The translations under genes and the position numbers were made by a program. 64,000 bases of DNA from Sphingomonas cremea (GTDB taxonomy: Bacteria > Pseudomonadota > Alphaproteobacteria > Sphingomonadales > Sphingomonadaceae). The notes beneath the pieces were generated by a model, which worked only from the letters and a program-made list of their open reading frames with translations, was not told where the DNA came from and did not search any database. The DNA lies in NCBI RefSeq assembly GCF_021502585.1, contig NZ_JAKFGM010000002.1:1-64000 (forward strand). Direction: 5' to 3'. Positions 60,900 to 64,000 of this stretch are shown one piece after another (within the stretch, counting starts at the first letter, position 1; each line of letters opens with the position of its first letter).

Positions 60900-62990
60900 G
60901 TGCTGAGACAGTATGAACTGGTCGAGAAGATCCGGGCCTATGATCCCGACGCCGACGAGGCGCTGATCAACCGCGCCTACGTCTTCTCGTTAAAGGCACA
61001 TGGCGCCCAGGTCCGCGCCTCGGGCGACCCTTATTTTTCCCACCCGATCGAAGTTGCGGGCATCCTCACCGACCTGAAGCTGGACGATGAAACCATCGTC
61101 ACGGCCATCCTCCACGATACGATCGAGGACACGGTCGCGACTCCCGAGCAGATCGAGAAATTGTTCGGCGCCAACGTTGCGCGCTTGGTCGACGGGGTCA
61201 CGAAGCTCAGCAAGATCGAGGCGCAGTCGGAAAATGAGCGGGCCGCGGAAAATCTGCGCAAGTTCCTTCTTGCGCTGAGCGACGACATCCGAGTGCTGCT
61301 GGTGAAACTTGCCGACCGGCTGCACAACATGCGCACCCTCCATCACATTAAGTCGGAGGAAAAGCGCCGCCGCATCGCCAAGGAGACGATGGATATCTAC
61401 GCGCCGCTCGCTGAGCGGATCGGCATGTATGAGATCATGAACGAGATGCAGGGCCTGGCTTTCAAACAGCTGGAGCCGGACGCCTATGCATCGATCACCC
61501 GGCGACTGCAGCAGCTTCACGAGGCTGGCGGAGACCTGGTCAACCGGATCGGACTAGGCCTGCAGCTACACCTCGCTGACCACGGGCTGGAAGCAGAGGT
61601 CACCGGGCGCGAAAAGCATCCATATTCGATATGGAAGAAGATGGCCGAGCGGCACATCAGCTTCGAGCAATTGTCCGACGTAATGGCCTTTCGAGTCATC
61701 GTCGGAAGCCCCGACGAATGTTACCAGGCGCTTGGGTTGATCCACCAGCGCTGGCCGATGGTTCCGGGGCGCTACAAGGATTATATCTCGACCCCCAAGC
61801 GCAACGGTTACCGATCGCTCCACACAACGGTCATCCACGATTCCAAGTCACGCATCGAAATCCAGATCCGCGACAAGGACATGCACGCCCAGGCCGAACG
61901 CGGGCTGGCGGCGCATTGGGCTTACAAGGAGGGTCGCCCCAGCGACGAGACCAAGGTGCCCTGGATCTCCGACCTGGTCGAAATCCTCGACCATGCCGGT
62001 AGTCCCGAGGAGCTGCTCGAGCACACCCGAATGGCGATGTACCAGGACCGCATCTTCGCCTTCACCCCGCGCGGCGAGCTGATCCAGTTGCCGAAAGGGG
62101 CGACCCCGGTCGACTTCGCTTATGCCGTCCACACCGACCTTGGCGACCAGACGGTCGGCGCCAAGGTCAACGGCCGGGTGGTCCCGCTTCGCACGCTTCT
62201 CGACAATGGCGACCAGGTCGAAATCCTCGCTTCCGAAGCCCAGCATCCGCAGCCCAGCTGGCTGCGCTTCGTAGTCACCGGCAAGGCCCGCGCCGGCATC
62301 CGCCGCTTCGTTCGCCACAAGGAACGCGACGAAACGATCGAACTCGGCCGCAAAATCTATGACGAGATTGTCGCACGGCTTCCCGCCCCGCTTGGCGCCG
62401 ATGCGCTGAAGCGCGCGGTGAAGACATTGAAGGTCGAGGACAGCGACGCGCTGATGATCAAGATCGCGCGCCGCTCCATCTCCGACTTCGAATTGATGGA
62501 AGCGCTGATGCCCGGTTCCGCCGGCGGCGACGTCGCTACTCGTCCGTTAGGCCAGCGCACCGCCATCTCGATCAAGGGGCTGACTCCCGGCGTTGCCTAC
62601 GATCTTGCCAGCTGCTGCCACCCTATCCCTGGCGACCGCATCGTGGGCCTGAGGCGCGAGGACGAAGGCATCGAAGTCCATGTCATCGGCTGCGACAAGC
62701 TCGCCAGCGGGGTCGACGCCGATTGGCTGGACCTGGCGTGGGGCGACAAATCGGATGGCGGAACGGCCCGCCTGGTGGTGATCCTGCGCGATATTGCTGG
62801 CGCGTTGGGCGAAATGGCCAGCATCATGGGCGCCAAGGGGGCCAATATCGTCAACTTGGTGCTCGCGCACCGCGACGGCAGCTTCCACACCTTCCACGTC
62901 GACGTGGAAGTCCATGACCTGGCCCACCTCCACAGCCTGATCGCTGCACTCCGCGCTGCCGACGGCGTTAGCCAGGTCGAGCGAATCTAG
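60900..62990 (+). CDS. rsh: Bifunctional (p)ppGpp synthetase/hydrolase Rsh
   Basis: 696 residues from GTG 60900. HD hydrolase: GDPYFSHPIEVAGIL and ILHDTIEDT; LADRLHNMRTLHHI. Synthetase: YKDYISTPKRNGYRSLHTTV and EIQIRDKDMHAQAERGLAAHWAYKEG. TGS domain: FAFTPRGELIQLPKGATPVDFAYAVH. C-terminal zinc-finger-like region and ACT domain (RLVVILRDIAGALGEMASIM). Both activities appear intact, as expected where one Rsh makes and degrades the alarmone. Its TAG shares 4 nt with the malic enzyme stop. Confidence 0.95.
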   Translation: MLRQYELVEKIRAYDPDADEALINRAYVFSLKAHGAQVRASGDPYFSHPIEVAGILTDLKLDDETIVTAILHDTIEDTVATPEQIEKLFGANVARLVDGVTKLSKIEAQSENERAAENLRKFLLALSDDIRVLLVKLADRLHNMRTLHHIKSEEKRRRIAKETMDIYAPLAERIGMYEIMNEMQGLAFKQLEPDAYASITRRLQQLHEAGGDLVNRIGLGLQLHLADHGLEAEVTGREKHPYSIWKKMAERHISFEQLSDVMAFRVIVGSPDECYQALGLIHQRWPMVPGRYKDYISTPKRNGYRSLHTTVIHDSKSRIEIQIRDKDMHAQAERGLAAHWAYKEGRPSDETKVPWISDLVEILDHAGSPEELLEHTRMAMYQDRIFAFTPRGELIQLPKGATPVDFAYAVHTDLGDQTVGAKVNGRVVPLRTLLDNGDQVEILASEAQHPQPSWLRFVVTGKARAGIRRFVRHKERDETIELGRKIYDEIVARLPAPLGADALKRAVKTLKVEDSDALMIKIARRSISDFELMEALMPGSAGGDVATRPLGQRTAISIKGLTPGVAYDLASCCHPIPGDRIVGLRREDEGIEVHVIGCDKLASGVDADWLDLAWGDKSDGGTARLVVILRDIAGALGEMASIMGAKGANIVNLVLAHRDGSFHTFHVDVEVHDLAHLHSLIAALRAADGVSQVERI

Positions 62991-64000
62991 GCTTTCGCCC
63001 GCCGCGAAGGCACTTTGCGGATGGCGTCCGCGCCCCCGCCCGCAAGCACCGCAAGTGTCACAAGGTCCGACGTGGTCGCCGTCATCGGCGCGATCTGCAC
63101 CGGAAGCGACATGCCCATCAGATATGGTCCGAGCGCGATTTCGCCGCCCAGCGCCCTCACCAGCTTCGACGAGATGTTGGCCGACTGGAGTCCGGGCATG
63201 ACCAGGATGTTGGCCGGGCCGGTCAATCGAGTGAAGGGGTAATATTTGGCCTGCATCTCATGGTTGAGCGCGACGTCGGGGCCCATCTCCCCTTCATATT
63301 CGAAGTCGGTCTGAAGCGTGTCGAGCAGCTTTACCGCGTCACGCAGCTCCTCGATGTGCCGGCCAGGGGGATTGCCGAAAGTGGTGTAGCTGATGAAAGC
63401 AACGCGGGGTTCCTGCCCCATCCGCCGGGCAAAGGCCGCCGATCTTATGGCGATGCCCGCCAGCTGCTCGGCAGTCGGGCGCTCGGTTACCGCCGTATCG
63501 GCGATCAGCACGGTCCGGCCGCCGCGCGCCGCGATGACGTGGATTCCAAACGGAATCGGCCCGTCTTCATCATCGATCACCCACCGGACCTGGTTGAGCG
63601 ACTGGCTGAAGGGGCGGGTGGTGCCGGTGATCATCGCGTCGCCTTCGCCCAAGGCGAGCATTGCCGCGGTGAAGGTATTGCGGTCCTGATTGACCATTCG
63701 CTCGACCGCGCGGCGGAGGAGCCCGTGGCGCTGGTGCTTGGCGTAGATATAATCGACCGCCCGGCCGACCAGCGGCGAATTGCGGCTGTTGAGCACCTCA
63801 TAGCTCTTGGGATCGTCCACTCCGAGTTCAGCCAGCATGTCGTAGACAGCCTCGCGTCCGACCAGCACCGGCGTGCCATAGCCGCCTTCCTTGAAGGCGA
63901 TTGCGGCGCGGAGCACATTCGGCTCCTCCCCCTCGGCGAACAACACCCGTTTGGGATTGGCCTTGGCCGTTTCATAGGCAAGGCTCAGCACCGATGCAGT
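62987..64000 (-). CDS. maeB: NADP-dependent malic enzyme, phosphotransacetylase-like domain (partial)
   Basis: Open to the right edge of the window (5-prime end missing): 337 residues are visible. They match the C-terminal phosphotransacetylase-like domain: KRVLFAEGEEPNVLRAA, GEGDAMITGTTRPFSQSLNQV, VLIADTAVTERPTAEQLAGIAI and YYPFTRLTGPANILVMPGLQSANIS. In MaeB this domain is fused behind a malic enzyme domain and serves in regulation by acetyl-CoA. A free-standing Pta would begin near the GTG at 63991, but the frame stays open before it, so the fusion is more likely. Confidence 0.88.
   Translation of the reverse strand, partial: TASVLSLAYETAKANPKRVLFAEGEEPNVLRAAIAFKEGGYGTPVLVGREAVYDMLAELGVDDPKSYEVLNSRNSPLVGRAVDYIYAKHQRHGLLRRAVERMVNQDRNTFTAAMLALGEGDAMITGTTRPFSQSLNQVRWVIDDEDGPIPFGIHVIAARGGRTVLIADTAVTERPTAEQLAGIAIRSAAFARRMGQEPRVAFISYTTFGNPPGRHIEELRDAVKLLDTLQTDFEYEGEMGPDVALNHEMQAKYYPFTRLTGPANILVMPGLQSANISSKLVRALGGEIALGPYLMGMSLPVQIAPMTATTSDLVTLAVLAGGGADAIRKVPSRRAKA

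Overview
The window is ordinary chromosomal DNA of a GC-rich alphaproteobacterium, most likely a member of the Sphingomonadales. The evidence is the protein sequences themselves (a CC_3452-family protein, DUF2093 and DUF1489 proteins, the bolA / J-protein / cobS / cobT / phytase-like / rpmB neighbourhood, a PmtA-like methyltransferase, a TonB-receptor-like signal peptide), high GC, and dense gene packing with many 1-8 nt start/stop overlaps. I see no phage, insertion sequence, integrase, CRISPR array or rRNA.

Layout. 1-8 kb: end of a secreted protein gene, xseA-DUF2093 diverging from purD, three tiny coupled membrane-protein genes, a CBS-domain transporter, an OmpA lipoprotein, tadA and rpmB. 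8-19 kb: a phytase-like protein, cobT and cobS, and further on a J-domain protein and bolA. Between cobS and the J-protein lies a roughly 6 kb cassette run from an HxlR regulator: three glyoxalase-fold (VOC) proteins, two glutathione transferases, a double DUF1428 protein, LtrA and a small monooxygenase. 19.5-27 kb: pirin, an epoxide-hydrolase-like enzyme, nusB, thiL, a proton-pumping pyrophosphatase, infA-maf-RNase E/G-yacG and tRNA-Phe.

27-38.7 kb is the metabolic centrepiece: a minus-strand run ccoN-O-Q-P-G-fixH-ccoI-S-hemN plus a coupled 63-aa Cys-containing secreted protein. Together they build a cbb3 cytochrome oxidase for low oxygen. Beside it are ompW and an Fnr regulator with the cysteines for an iron-sulfur cluster. 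One Fnr-type box sits in the ccoN/ompW divergent gap. 38.7-45 kb: nhaA, sucC-etfB-etfA, dinB, carD. 45-53 kb: a flavin oxidoreductase, tRNA-Arg, a four-repeat COG4705 membrane protein, two head-GIN (DUF2807) secreted proteins, DUF1489, mgtE, a cyclophilin, an SDR and a class III cyclase fused to TPRs.

53-64 kb: a bacterial CDC48-type double AAA ATPase, an MFS transporter, a PmtA-like lipid methyltransferase facing a phospholipase-D-type cardiolipin synthase, rpoZ, a second HxlR regulator facing a CC_3452-family gene, the (p)ppGpp enzyme Rsh, and the phosphotransacetylase half of a malic enzyme running off the edge.

The least explained stretch is the 313 bp gap between the cyclase and the CDC48 gene. 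It holds two tandem 12-bp palindromes, a good promoter, an orphan strong terminator (candidate 60-nt sRNA or attenuated leader, with an anti-Shine-Dalgarno run) and a perfect 25-bp palindrome. Other items worth attention are the purD-linked small membrane genes, the hemN-linked Cys protein, and four convergent gene pairs that share a 4-nt stop. All calls come from reading the sequence; no database or folding computation was run.
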